Part shown: piece after piece, positions 41,193 through 50,156 of the stretch
How positions within the stretch are numbered: position 1 is the first letter of the stretch
How the letters are laid out: the number at the start of each line of letters is the position of its first letter
Made by a program: the position numbers and the translations under genes
Source of the DNA: Coxiellaceae bacterium
GTDB taxonomy: Bacteria > Pseudomonadota > Gammaproteobacteria > Coxiellales > Coxiellaceae
Assembly (NCBI GenBank): GCA_011523685.1
Contig: WTGG01000023.1
Coordinates: forward strand, 62,001 to 126,000
DNA: 64,000 bases
Direction of reading: 5' to 3'
Notes under the pieces: generated by a model
Seen by the model: only the letters and a program-made list of their open reading frames with translations
Databases searched by the model: none
What the model was told of the DNA's origin: nothing

Positions 41193-41318
41193 TCAGCAAC
41201 TTGCCATAGGGTTGCCTGAATCCAATCTAGCCATAGGAGGACAAGCCATATTAGCCTGGCTCATAATTTCCTTTGAAGGAACCTCTCCAATAATCGACAT
41301 GATATTTTTTTCAGTCAT
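41193..41318 (-). CDS. 41-aa mini-gene of unknown function
   Basis: ATG 41318 to TGA 41193 encodes MTEKNIMSIIGEVPSKEIMS followed by a 21-residue tail rich in Met, Pro and Ala with two cysteines (Cys26 and the C-terminal Cys41). An AGAGAGGGTGGG ribosome site precedes it, a promoter-like TTGTTT/TATAAT lies about 35-60 bases upstream, and a hairpin terminator starts 11 bases past the stop. That full set of signals argues for a real gene in a stretch otherwise empty. I recognise no family. The rest of 41122-41624 shows no other gene. Confidence 0.5.
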   Translation of the reverse strand: MTEKNIMSIIGEVPSKEIMSQANMACPPMARLDSGNPMASC

Positions 41319-41352
41319 AATCCCACCCTCTCTGAATGATACTTTCAAGACT

Positions 41353-41379
41353 ATTATAGCTTAAAAAAACACTAAACAA
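41353..41379 (-). promoter_or_regulatory. Candidate promoter of the 41-aa mini-gene
   Basis: Read on minus: TTGTTT (41379-41374), a 15-base spacer, and a perfect TATAAT (41358-41353). Transcription would begin about 28 bases before the ATG. The spacer is short of the ideal 17. Confidence 0.4.
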
Positions 41380-41624
41380 TTTAAAAATAACACAAGATAT
41401 TGATTATACTAATATTTAAATGTCCCTATGGATATTTGTGAAGACTAGTTCGTATTATTGGTACACCATCAACTTTGAGCATTATTTTTTAATACAACCC
41501 TCAATAAAACATCCCTATTTTCAATAAATATTAAATCAAAATTAATTATCTCAGAAGAATCGTTTTTTCATGACCATACGACTATATTACATCATTATAA
41601 CTCATCAATCGTGTGCCGTTTCCC

Positions 41625-42806
41625 ATGTTCTGCTCGAAACCATCTTCTTACGATCTTCTGCTATTAGTCGACCACGATGGATGTCTAGGTGATCAATTTG
41701 CCAAGCCTAACGCCATATCAAACGCTACACTAGAGCAAATTATCCGCCTACTACCTTTTGATTTAGAAAACTTAAAGAAAATCATGTTGGCGTGCGCCTC
41801 ACTACGTCAATCTTTTTCTCAGGATATCCTTGGCATGCTAATGAATGCTTGGCAAACAACCTCTCACGGAAAAGTGATAACACATTTTAATGGCTCCATA
41901 AAATTTAGTTTAAAGACCATAGAAAAAGCTCTATCGGAACTATTTCCTTCATTACCCATCACTTCTGAAACGTTTCTTCTCCCCGACCTTGACACCATAA
42001 CATCTGAATCACAATTACCACATGTATTGCAAACACCCTCCCCCTGGAAAGAAAGCTTACAAGCATTAGAACAATGGCTTAAAGAACAAATCAGCCAAGA
42101 TGGCGCACCATTTATAGATTGGCTTTATAAACAACCGCCGAATCAAGACTATCATATTCGCCAACAAAATATCGAAATGGACTGGAGCCACTTATTTAAT
42201 CACTCAACAAATTATATGGATAACAGTAAATTTATTACCCTCTTATCACTCATGCACTTTAGTGCAATGAACTCAACGGCAACAAAAATTTATGGACTCT
42301 TTATTGACGATAAAACTGAGTATGCTATTTTTTTTCATACTGTACTCACTCGGTTTCCAACGCTAATTCCTAAATCATGTGTTTTTTTCCCTGTACTCTA
42401 TAAGTATAACTGTCTTAATAACTCTCAATCACGACCTATTGTCATGACGGACTATTGCATTAAAGGTTCCGGCACAATCTATCCAGAAATCGCTTCACTC
42501 TGTCGTAATTGGGCGATTAAACTCAAGGAGCATCAAGTCTCTACTAAAGATGTTTTTACTAAAAAACTTAACATATTCACAGAACACTTTGCCGTTCTTC
42601 TACCCCCAGATAAAGCAGCATCCTCTACATTATCTGGGATTCGTCAACGTATTTTTCACACGCAACCAAGCACCACATCTTCATCTTCCAGATCTAACAG
42701 CTCACAATTACCAGCTATCCGTATATCCAACAATAGTCCGCGTGTAACCCAACGAAAAAGTCTTCTTCACTCCCTTCCAGACACCACATCAGCAGCAAAG
42801 TTATAA
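41625..42806 (+). CDS. HAD-like orphan protein with a Ser/Thr-rich C-terminal tail
   Basis: A 393-aa protein that I do not recognise as a named family. YDLLLLVDHDGCLGDQ near the N-terminus (Asp16, Asp18) looks like HAD motif I, and LFIDDKTEYAIFF at about 224-236 resembles the paired acids of motif IV, so a HAD-type phosphatase fold is plausible. The Lys motif between them is not obvious. The last 50 residues are rich in Ser, Thr, Asn and Arg (TSSSSRSNSSQLP), unlike the globular part. The ATG at 41625 gives the reported length; a GTG at 41613 is possible. No strong ribosome site is visible. It sits in an accessory pocket beside a wrecked regulator gene. Confidence 0.65.
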   Translation: MFCSKPSSYDLLLLVDHDGCLGDQFAKPNAISNATLEQIIRLLPFDLENLKKIMLACASLRQSFSQDILGMLMNAWQTTSHGKVITHFNGSIKFSLKTIEKALSELFPSLPITSETFLLPDLDTITSESQLPHVLQTPSPWKESLQALEQWLKEQISQDGAPFIDWLYKQPPNQDYHIRQQNIEMDWSHLFNHSTNYMDNSKFITLLSLMHFSAMNSTATKIYGLFIDDKTEYAIFFHTVLTRFPTLIPKSCVFFPVLYKYNCLNNSQSRPIVMTDYCIKGSGTIYPEIASLCRNWAIKLKEHQVSTKDVFTKKLNIFTEHFAVLLPPDKAASSTLSGIRQRIFHTQPSTTSSSSRSNSSQLPAIRISNNSPRVTQRKSLLHSLPDTTSAAKL

Positions 42807-43043
42807 ATGCGCCCTATTTTACTCTTAACACTCAAACAACCACTAACACGCACAAAAATAGTTATAAATAACTGTCTATGTAGTACTATTAATTGTATTT
42901 TTAGCTTAACCCAATTACCAAACACTATTGGTTTACCAAATTCCACTGATTATAATGCTTTGCCAGTAGGTCTGGCTTTAAAAGCTATTACATTATCATA
43001 TTAACTCATTGAATATTAATAAAAAATGATAGGAATAAAGAAC

Positions 43044-43667
43044 ATGCCATTTCAAAATGCACACCTTGCCATCATTGAGGGATAATCAATCTTTTGCGAT
43101 GGTACTTTCGAATTTATTCGATTCTGTGCAACTTAAATCAACACATGACACAACTACCGAAGCATTTTTAAATGATGCACCTCAAAAAATCATCTGTATC
43201 ATTTGCGATATCCGCTTACCTGGGATGAGCGGACTACAGTGACACCAAGAACTCAAAGTCAATAACATAAATACGCCACTTATTTTCGTCAGCGGTCATG
43301 CTGATGTTCGTATGGCAGTTAAGTCCATACAAGATGGTGCTAAAGATTTCCTCACCAAGCCCATTAATAATCAGGAGTTACTCGACACTGTTTTTTCTAT
43401 CCTCAAAACTGAATACAGTCAAAAACATAAACAAACCCTTCAAGCTAACTTTAAAAAACAAATTGACAGTCTAACCTCCCGCGAACTTTAATCTTAAAGC
43501 TAATTACCAAAGGGCAGTCATCTAAAACTATTGCTGATGAATTAAATATCAGTAAAAACACGGTTGAAGTCCACCGAGCTAATCTCATGCAGAAAATGGG
43601 AGTTAACTCTTCATCGCAGCTTATTGCTCAAGCGGTTGCTTTTGGTATTATTGATGTCGACTTTTAG
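43044..43667 (+). pseudogene. Degenerate FixJ/NarL-type response regulator
   Basis: Pieces of one two-domain regulator read in order across frames. A receiver begins MPFQNAHLAIIE; one extra G near 43080 shifts it. It continues NQSFAMVLSNLF to CDIRLPGMSGLQ, and a TGA at 43240 interrupts. HQELKVNNINTPLIFVSGHA then runs to LTSREL, where the frame is lost near 43488. The LuxR-type helix-turn-helix finishes in another frame (ADELNISKNTVEVHRANLMQ). The phospho-acceptor Asp is in CDIRLPG. Three separate lesions make it a clear pseudogene. No partner histidine kinase is in the window. The stretch 42807-43043 before it shows nothing convincing. Confidence 0.85.
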
Positions 43668-43680
43668 CCGATCCTGTTAA

Positions 43681-44556
43681 CTAAGGCAGATAACCAATCG
43701 CTATACTTATCATAATAATCAACCATGCCCATTGATTTCCCAAAAAAGCCTTAAAACAGCACTCGGGATTTTTCTGTTTGATGCACAGCATTTGATAGAT
43801 AAAAAATACACCACATAGGAAAACACCGACGTAGTACCATACGTTCATTACCAACATTTTTCCCAACACGAGCAAACCGGCAAAAACACAACTATAAGTA
43901 ACTCCAATCACAGATAGAAGGGATTTACCCAAACTCAACGCAGAAGAATGAATACCAATGAATTGGTCATCTTCCTGATCCACCATGGCATAGATAGTGT
44001 CATATCCAAAAGTCCATATCACTGCAAGCAGATACAACAACCAACCACTCATAGGAACAGTATTTTTAACAGCCACATAAGCCATAATGATTCCTGCATT
44101 AAATGCAATACCCAGAACGACTTGCGGGTAGGGCAACCAACGCTTTGTCCAAGGATAAACCATAGCAACACACAAGGCACACAAAGCGACGAACAAACAG
44201 GATAAAGGTAAAAGCAACACTAAACCCAGTGCTACCATTAATAAAACAACAAATAATATTAATGCCTCCCAGGTGGATAATGTATTTTGAGCCAAAGGGC
44301 GATGACGTGTTCTTGCTACCTGACCATCAAACTTTCGGTCTGCAATATCATTAATCACACAACCTGCTGCTCGCATAACAAACACACCAAGCACAAAAAT
44401 AACCACTAAAAACAATGAAGGTATACCATCACTCGCCAACCATAATGCGCTTAATGTTGGCCACAACAATAAAAAACTTCCCACGGGTTTATCCCAGCGC
44501 ATTAACCGTAAATAGACAGACTTTCTTTGCTGAATATAGGCGGCGAATTGCATCAT
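43681..44556 (-). CDS. ubiA: 4-hydroxybenzoate polyprenyltransferase UbiA
   Basis: Integral membrane prenyltransferase that attaches the polyprenyl tail to 4-hydroxybenzoate in ubiquinone synthesis. The first Asp-rich motif is NDIADRKFD (Asn69, Asp70, Asp73, Asp77) and the second is DQEDD. Eight or so hydrophobic helices fit the family; the length is 291 aa. ubiC is not adjacent. It follows the tRNA-Arg gene on minus. Confidence 0.94.
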   Translation of the reverse strand: MMQFAAYIQQRKSVYLRLMRWDKPVGSFLLLWPTLSALWLASDGIPSLFLVVIFVLGVFVMRAAGCVINDIADRKFDGQVARTRHRPLAQNTLSTWEALILFVVLLMVALGLVLLLPLSCLFVALCALCVAMVYPWTKRWLPYPQVVLGIAFNAGIIMAYVAVKNTVPMSGWLLYLLAVIWTFGYDTIYAMVDQEDDQFIGIHSSALSLGKSLLSVIGVTYSCVFAGLLVLGKMLVMNVWYYVGVFLCGVFFIYQMLCIKQKNPECCFKAFLGNQWAWLIIMISIAIGYLP

Positions 44557-44582
44557 AGCCTCGTGTTAACATAGGTAATAGA

Positions 44583-44659
<77 letters not shown>

Positions 44660-44670
44660 TAAGTGACGCC

Positions 44671-44698
44671 ATTATACGCGAATTATCCTCTCAAACCA
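44671..44698 (-). promoter_or_regulatory. Candidate tRNA-Arg promoter with GC-rich discriminator
   Basis: Read on minus: TGGTTT (44698-44693), 16 bases, and a perfect TATAAT (44676-44671), followed by GGCGTCAC before the tRNA. A GC-rich discriminator after the -10 is typical of stringently controlled stable-RNA promoters. Confidence 0.5.
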
Positions 44699-44731
44699 GC
44701 GCTATAATTTTACAGTCGCGATCAATATTTC

Positions 44732-46231
44732 TTAAGAGATAGCACGGTAACTGAGTGCTTCTAATACATGCGTTTCACCGATTGCATCTACCCCTGACAT
44801 ATCAGCAATGGTTCGAGCAACCGATAATAATCGGTTAATCGCGCGTCCAGAAAAACGTTGTAATTGCATAGCTTGTTCTAAAATGGTCTTTACAGCATCA
44901 TTCATCCTGCAACTGGAAGATAATTGTTCTTCATTCATGCGAGCATTGAGATTATTATTTCTATGAAGTTGTCGCATCTGTGCCTCTATAACACGTTCAC
45001 GAATCACTTCAGAGGACTCTGGTTCTTCCTCAATATGACCCAATAAATCCTTAGGCTGTAATCGAGGGAAATCCATATGCAGATCCAATCGATCCATCAA
45101 AGGGCCCGATAGCTTCATCTGATAACGTCTAATCTGCTCAACACTGCATTGACAAATCACTTGTTCATCTGACGCATAACCACAAGGGCAGGGGTTCATT
45201 GCAACTACTAACTGGAATTGAGCTGGAAATTCCACACAACGTGACGCACGAGCTATACTGACAGAACCTACCTCTAGAGGTTCTCGCAAAGCTTCTAATG
45301 CTGGGCGCTGAAATTCTGGAAGCTCATCAAGAAACAAAACACCATGATGAGCTAATGATATTTCACCAGGGCGAGGAGGGTTCCCTCCACCCACTAGCGC
45401 CGCGCAAGAGGCAGTATGATGGGGAGCACGAAAAGGGCGCTGCAACCATTGATCCCACTGGAAGCCATATTGACTGATGGAGTAAATAGCCGCTGTTTGT
45501 TCTGCCTCTTTCTCTGTCATTGGCGATAACAACCCTGGCAAACGACTCGCCAACATGGACTTACCCGCACCAGGAGGTCCTCTTAATAACAGGCTATGCC
45601 CACCGCTGGCTGCAATCTCAAGGACACGTCGAGCTTGCTCTTGGCCTTTCACCGCCTTCATATCTAAATAGTGATTCGACCTAGAAAATACAGGTTGCAT
45701 GCTACTTGGTGAAATAGAAGCTACACCTTGTAAGTGATGGCAAATAGCCAATAATGTGCCAGCACCAAACACTTGCAATGATTGAACAAGAGAAGCTTCT
45801 GAAACATTATCTTCGGGCACTAATAGGGCACAATCCGTCTTTTGTACCGCCAATGCAATTGGTAAAATACCGGGAACTGCCAATAACTTACCGTCTAGCG
45901 TTAACTCTCCCATACACTCATAACCTAACAACACCTGTTGTGCTAATTGGCCTGAGGCAATTAAAATACCTAGTGCAATCGGTAAATCAAATCTCCCACC
46001 TTCTTTAGGTAAATCAGCAGGCGATAAATTAACCACAATGCGCCTTGTTGGAAACTCGAATCCAGCATTTAATAATGCACTACGAACACGATCTTTACTT
46101 TCTTTTACAGCTTTTTCAGGCAAGCCAACCATCGTAAAACTCGGCAAACCCCGTGATAAATGCACTTCAATACGCACAGGTGATGTGTTAACCCCGACAA
46201 TTGTTCGTGATTGAACGGCTGCAAAAGTCAT
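44732..46231 (-). CDS. comM: ComM/YifB-family AAA+ ATPase
   Basis: A 499-aa protein with an N-terminal Lon-protease-like domain, a Mg-chelatase-type AAA+ core with Walker A in GPPGAGKSMLASRL (around residue 218) and FLDELPEF as Walker B, and the C-terminal YifB domain. ComM is a hexameric branch-migration helicase in natural transformation; the same family is widespread in non-competent bacteria. Its start overlaps the ubiK stop (TAATG). A cysteine cluster CPCGY...CQC is typical for the family. Confidence 0.93.
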   Translation of the reverse strand: MTFAAVQSRTIVGVNTSPVRIEVHLSRGLPSFTMVGLPEKAVKESKDRVRSALLNAGFEFPTRRIVVNLSPADLPKEGGRFDLPIALGILIASGQLAQQVLLGYECMGELTLDGKLLAVPGILPIALAVQKTDCALLVPEDNVSEASLVQSLQVFGAGTLLAICHHLQGVASISPSSMQPVFSRSNHYLDMKAVKGQEQARRVLEIAASGGHSLLLRGPPGAGKSMLASRLPGLLSPMTEKEAEQTAAIYSISQYGFQWDQWLQRPFRAPHHTASCAALVGGGNPPRPGEISLAHHGVLFLDELPEFQRPALEALREPLEVGSVSIARASRCVEFPAQFQLVVAMNPCPCGYASDEQVICQCSVEQIRRYQMKLSGPLMDRLDLHMDFPRLQPKDLLGHIEEEPESSEVIRERVIEAQMRQLHRNNNLNARMNEEQLSSSCRMNDAVKTILEQAMQLQRFSGRAINRLLSVARTIADMSGVDAIGETHVLEALSYRAIS

Positions 46232-46479
46232 TAAGAGGACTGGTTAGATTCAAGTTCGCTGATCTGCTTTTCTAACATCTCTAGTTTCATACGAGTTTTA
46301 CGCAATACAGCCGCTTGAGTATCAAACTCTTCACGAGTCACTAACTCCATTTTTGAAAATGCATCTAATAATGCTGCGCGCAGATGAGACTGTATTTCTA
46401 TGGGTAGCTCTTTAATCCCCGCAGGAAGCTCGTCTAAAATCTTTTGTACAAAATCATTGATAGGCTTGGGATCGATCAT
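46231..46479 (-). CDS. ubiK: Ubiquinone biosynthesis accessory factor UbiK
   Basis: An 82-aa protein of the YqiC/BMFP type: an amphipathic N-terminal part (IDPKPINDFVQKILDELP) and a C-terminal coiled coil (LRKTRMKLEMLEKQISELE). UbiK pairs with UbiJ, encoded 7 kb away in this window, to aid ubiquinone synthesis under aerobic conditions. It is coupled to comM by a one-base overlap, an arrangement seen in many gammaproteobacteria. Confidence 0.9.
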   Translation of the reverse strand: MIDPKPINDFVQKILDELPAGIKELPIEIQSHLRAALLDAFSKMELVTREEFDTQAAVLRKTRMKLEMLEKQISELESNQSS

Positions 46480-46565
46480 GCTTACTCCTTATTTTTTAGA
46501 GGTCTTAGATTAACGCATTTAATAGCCTTGTAAACCCCGTTAAAATAGTCGACCCTATTGTATTA

Positions 46566-46593
46566 TTGACGCTGATTATTGTCTTGTTACTAT
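46566..46593 (+). promoter_or_regulatory. Candidate promoter for the cystathionine beta-synthase gene
   Basis: TTGACG at 46566-46571 and TACTAT at 46588-46593 are separated by 16 bases and lie 26 bases upstream of the ATG, with GGAGGG between. Called by eye only. Confidence 0.45.
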
Positions 46594-46619
46594 ACAGTGA
46601 TACAAAACAGGAGGGATAC

Positions 46620-47570
46620 ATGATTCACTCAACCATCTTAGATGCCATAGGCAACACTCCCATTGTACAACTTAATCAAATCGGTAAAGAACTACCGTGC
46701 CAACTGCTTGTTAAATGTGAGTTCATGAATCCTGGTGGATCTGTCAAAGATCGTATTGGTTTACGTATGATCGAAGCTGCGGAACACGCCGGTCAGATTA
46801 AACCTGGTGATACCTTAATCGAACCCACCTCTGGAAATACCGGTATTGGTATCGCCCTTGCCGGTGCTGTTAAAGGCTATAATGTCATTATTACTATGCC
46901 AGAGAAAATGAGTCAGGAAAAACAGCTCGTTTTAGAAGCTTTAGGTGCAACGATACATCGTACTCCCTCTGACGCCCCTTCAGAAAGCCCTGAAAGCCAC
47001 ATCTCCTTAGCAAAACAATTACAAGCTCAGCTACCCAACGCACATATATTAGATCAATATGCCAACCCTGATAATCCCGCAGCACATATAGAGGGGACCG
47101 CTGCAGAAATCTTAGAGGCTGTGGGTGATAACCTTTCGATGGTCGTTGCAGGTATGGGTACTGGAGGAACGATCTCCGGAATTGCTCAACGTATTAAACA
47201 GTCTCATCCACAGGTAAAAATTGTTGGCATAGACCCTGAAGGATCGATCTTAGGTGGGGGAACAACAATAGAGCAATATCACGTTGAGGGGATTGGCTAT
47301 GACTTTTTTCCTGATGTCTACCAAAGCAACTTAGTCGATCAGTTTATTAAAACTAATGACTACGATTCTTTTATGATGGCCAAACGATTAATTAAAGAAG
47401 AAGGGTTATTGGTTGGGGGATCAAGTGGCGCTGCTGTTTGGGGTGCACTTCAAGCAGCGCAACACCTGACAGCCAATGATCGCGTACTGATCATCCTACC
47501 GGACTCCATTCGCAACTATATGAGTAAATTTATCTGTGAAGATTGGCTACGTAAAAACCATCTCACATAG
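46620..47570 (+). CDS. cbs: Cystathionine beta-synthase, catalytic core only
   Basis: A fold-type II PLP enzyme of 316 aa. The PLP lysine is Lys43 in NPGGSVKDRIGLRM and the phosphate loop is TSGNTGIGIALA (70-81). The features that separate CBS from plain cysteine synthase are present: MPEKMSQEK, SPESHISLA, ILDQYANPDNPAAH, IVGIDPEGSIL, VEGIGYDFFPDV and ILPDSIRNYMSKF. It should condense homocysteine with serine to cystathionine. The regulatory C-terminal Bateman domain of animal CBS is absent. Together with ahcY, metK and the cystathionine enzyme at 55 kb it outlines reverse transsulfuration. O-acetylserine sulfhydrylase remains an alternative. Confidence 0.82.
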   Translation: MIHSTILDAIGNTPIVQLNQIGKELPCQLLVKCEFMNPGGSVKDRIGLRMIEAAEHAGQIKPGDTLIEPTSGNTGIGIALAGAVKGYNVIITMPEKMSQEKQLVLEALGATIHRTPSDAPSESPESHISLAKQLQAQLPNAHILDQYANPDNPAAHIEGTAAEILEAVGDNLSMVVAGMGTGGTISGIAQRIKQSHPQVKIVGIDPEGSILGGGTTIEQYHVEGIGYDFFPDVYQSNLVDQFIKTNDYDSFMMAKRLIKEEGLLVGGSSGAAVWGALQAAQHLTANDRVLIILPDSIRNYMSKFICEDWLRKNHLT

Positions 47571-47721
47571 ACGTAATGCTTAAATTAAAATTAGATGATT
47601 AAGGGTATTCTCTTTTGGTTACATGTTATACATAAGCACTTGTTTTATTGACTTAAAACACCTAGCTTAAAGATGAGTGGCCATCTTATGACTTTGCTAC
47701 CGAACAGCAAGCTTGCATTCT

Positions 47722-49962
47722 TTATACCCGAGCTAATCGCGCAAAACTAGCAACTAACCACTTACTGCCATGTGCATCAAACTGAACTTGTACACGGGCA
47801 TGATCCCCTGAACCTTCATAATTAATAATGGTTCCTTCACCAAACTTTTCATGGGCTACACGATCACCTAAATTTAATCCAGGAGCGCCTGCTGAAGCAC
47901 CTGAGGTATAACGAGCCTGGCTTTTTTGATGCATAGCACCTGCATTACGCTGATAGGCATTCGGTCGTGTGACTTTGGTTTTTGCTCTTACAGACTGCAA
48001 GAGCTCTTGAGGCATCTCAGCAATGAAGCGAGAAGGGCGATGATATTGCTCAGATCCATGCATGCGACGAGATTCAGCATAGCTAATAATTAATCGTTTC
48101 ATGGCACGCGTCATACCGACATAACATAAGCGTCGCTCTTCTTCTAATCCATGAGGCTCATCAGTCGCCATTTTATGTGGAAATAACCCTTCCTCTAGTC
48201 CGGTCAAGAATACTACAGGAAATTCTAGCCCTTTAGCTGCATGTAATGTCATTAAACTAACACAATCACTGTATTCTTCTGATTGTGTCTCGCCTGTTTC
48301 TAGTGCTACATGTGATAAAAAAGCGGCTAACGGTGTTAATTCTTGCTCTTCTTCACCGACAACAAACTGCTCTGTGGCAGTAATCAGTTCCGATAGGTTC
48401 TCCACGCGAGACAGACCTTTTTCAGAACGATCTTTTTGATAATGGGCCATTAAGGTACTTTTTTGTAACACATGGTCGACTTGCTGGCCTAATGGAGAGT
48501 CCTGTGTACTATGGTCTAATGCCTCTATCAAATCAATGAATAACTGTAGAGCGCTAGAAGCGCGCCCCGATAATAATCCTTGTTGAATAAAATGTTGTGC
48601 AGTATCCCATAATGATGTGGCATTCTCTCTAGCACCTTCACGGATTTTAATAAGTGTAGTATTACCAATACCGCGTGCTGGCGTATTCACAATACGTTCA
48701 AATGCTGCATCATCTTGACGATTAGCCATCAAGCGCAAATACCCTAGTGCATCCTTAATCTCTGCACGCTCGAAGAATTTTTGTCCGCCATAAATTCGAT
48801 ACGGTATTTTTGACTCTAATAAACGTTCTTCTAATACACGTGATTGAGCATTCGAACGATAAAGCAGCGCAATGTCAGAATATTGAAAACCATGACTACG
48901 TAACTCTTTAATCGAGGCCACAATATAATAAGCCTCATCTTGCTCACTAAACGCAGGATACAATGAGATTGGCTCCCCACGATCACCTTGCGTCCATAAC
49001 TCTTTTCCTAAACGGCCCTCGTTATTTTCGATTACAGCATTCGCTGCACTCAAGATAGTTTGTGTTGAACGGTAGTTCTGTTCTAAACGGATAGTCTCAC
49101 ACGCAGGATAATCTCGTGAAAATCGATGGATATTTTCAATTTTAGCGCCTCGCCAACTGTAAATAGACTGATCATCATCACCCACAGCCATTAATATCGT
49201 TTGAGGGCCTGCCAATGCTTGTAACCATAAATATTGAATAGTGTTCGTATCTTGAAACTCATCCACTAAAATATGCGCAAACCGCTGCTGATAGTGATGT
49301 GCAATGTCAGGGTTTTGCTGCAATAACTCCAAGGAACGCAACAGTAATTCAGAAAAATCGACTAAACCACTGCGACGACACACAGACTCATACGCTACAT
49401 ACACTTGTTGCATTATGTCCTGGTGATAGCCCCCATCGGAAGAAGACTGTTGAGGACGTCGCCCTTCCTCTTTACTGTGATTAATAAACCATTGAATCTG
49501 CTTAGGGGGCCACTTGGTATCATCAATGGATAAATCGCGCATTAAGCGTTTAATCAGTCTCAATTGATCATCGCTGTCCATAATTTGAAAGCTTTCTGGC
49601 AACTCTGCCGCCTCATAATGCGCACGAAGCAATCGATGTGCTAAACCATGAAAGGTACCCACCCACATACCTGTTAAGGGAATACCGCGCAAAGCCTCGA
49701 TACGAGATCGCATTTCATGGGCTGCTTTATTGGTAAAGGTAACTGATAAAATACCAAACGGTGAAATATGATGCTCAGCCATTAACCAAGCAATACGATG
49801 AACTAAGACTCGAGTCTTGCCACTACCCGCACCAGCCAACACTAAACGGTGTTCATCCGGGGCTGAAACTGCAGCGCACTGCGCATCATTCAGTGACTGT
49901 AAAATAGGATGATTGTTATCGTAAGATTCTGACATGGGCGGCATTGTAACAGAGTAACTCAT
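47722..49962 (-). CDS. uvrD: UvrD-type DNA helicase II
   Basis: Superfamily 1A 3'-5' helicase for mismatch and excision repair. Walker A is AGAGSGKT at 43-50, motif II VDEFQDTN, motif III MAVGDDDQSIYSWRGA, motif IV RLEQNYRST, and MTLHAAKGLEF and VGMTRAM follow. The C-terminus has the Tudor-like LGDRVAHEKFGEGTIINYEG domain that binds RNA polymerase. The length is 746 aa from ATG 49962; an ATG at 49935 giving MSESYDNN is also possible since neither has a clear ribosome site. UvrD is preferred over Rep by the C-terminal domain. Confidence 0.92.
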   Translation of the reverse strand: MSYSVTMPPMSESYDNNHPILQSLNDAQCAAVSAPDEHRLVLAGAGSGKTRVLVHRIAWLMAEHHISPFGILSVTFTNKAAHEMRSRIEALRGIPLTGMWVGTFHGLAHRLLRAHYEAAELPESFQIMDSDDQLRLIKRLMRDLSIDDTKWPPKQIQWFINHSKEEGRRPQQSSSDGGYHQDIMQQVYVAYESVCRRSGLVDFSELLLRSLELLQQNPDIAHHYQQRFAHILVDEFQDTNTIQYLWLQALAGPQTILMAVGDDDQSIYSWRGAKIENIHRFSRDYPACETIRLEQNYRSTQTILSAANAVIENNEGRLGKELWTQGDRGEPISLYPAFSEQDEAYYIVASIKELRSHGFQYSDIALLYRSNAQSRVLEERLLESKIPYRIYGGQKFFERAEIKDALGYLRLMANRQDDAAFERIVNTPARGIGNTTLIKIREGARENATSLWDTAQHFIQQGLLSGRASSALQLFIDLIEALDHSTQDSPLGQQVDHVLQKSTLMAHYQKDRSEKGLSRVENLSELITATEQFVVGEEEQELTPLAAFLSHVALETGETQSEEYSDCVSLMTLHAAKGLEFPVVFLTGLEEGLFPHKMATDEPHGLEEERRLCYVGMTRAMKRLIISYAESRRMHGSEQYHRPSRFIAEMPQELLQSVRAKTKVTRPNAYQRNAGAMHQKSQARYTSGASAGAPGLNLGDRVAHEKFGEGTIINYEGSGDHARVQVQFDAHGSKWLVASFARLARV

Positions 49963-50156
49963 CTATTGGCTAGAAAGATTATTGTCTATAGATATCTTCT
50001 CAACGGGACTGCTTTCAATTGTTCATCTTTGCATCATAGAACATGCTAGTGGTATTCAATTTTAGGATAATAGTATTTACAACTAACAGAGATAACAACT
50101 TGAGTGGAGTTGTGTATAATTCTGATCTAATCAGCGGAGAGTTTAGGAGCTTTATA

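Noticed and set aside
41170-41364. 64-aa plus-strand open frame between ubiB and the HAD-like gene
   Set aside because: It begins inside the ubiB terminator hairpin, has no ribosome site and lies antisense to the mini-gene that has full signals.
42807-43004. 65-aa open frame directly after the HAD-like gene
   Set aside because: No ribosome site, no recognisable composition or family, and it lies next to decaying DNA; probably chance.
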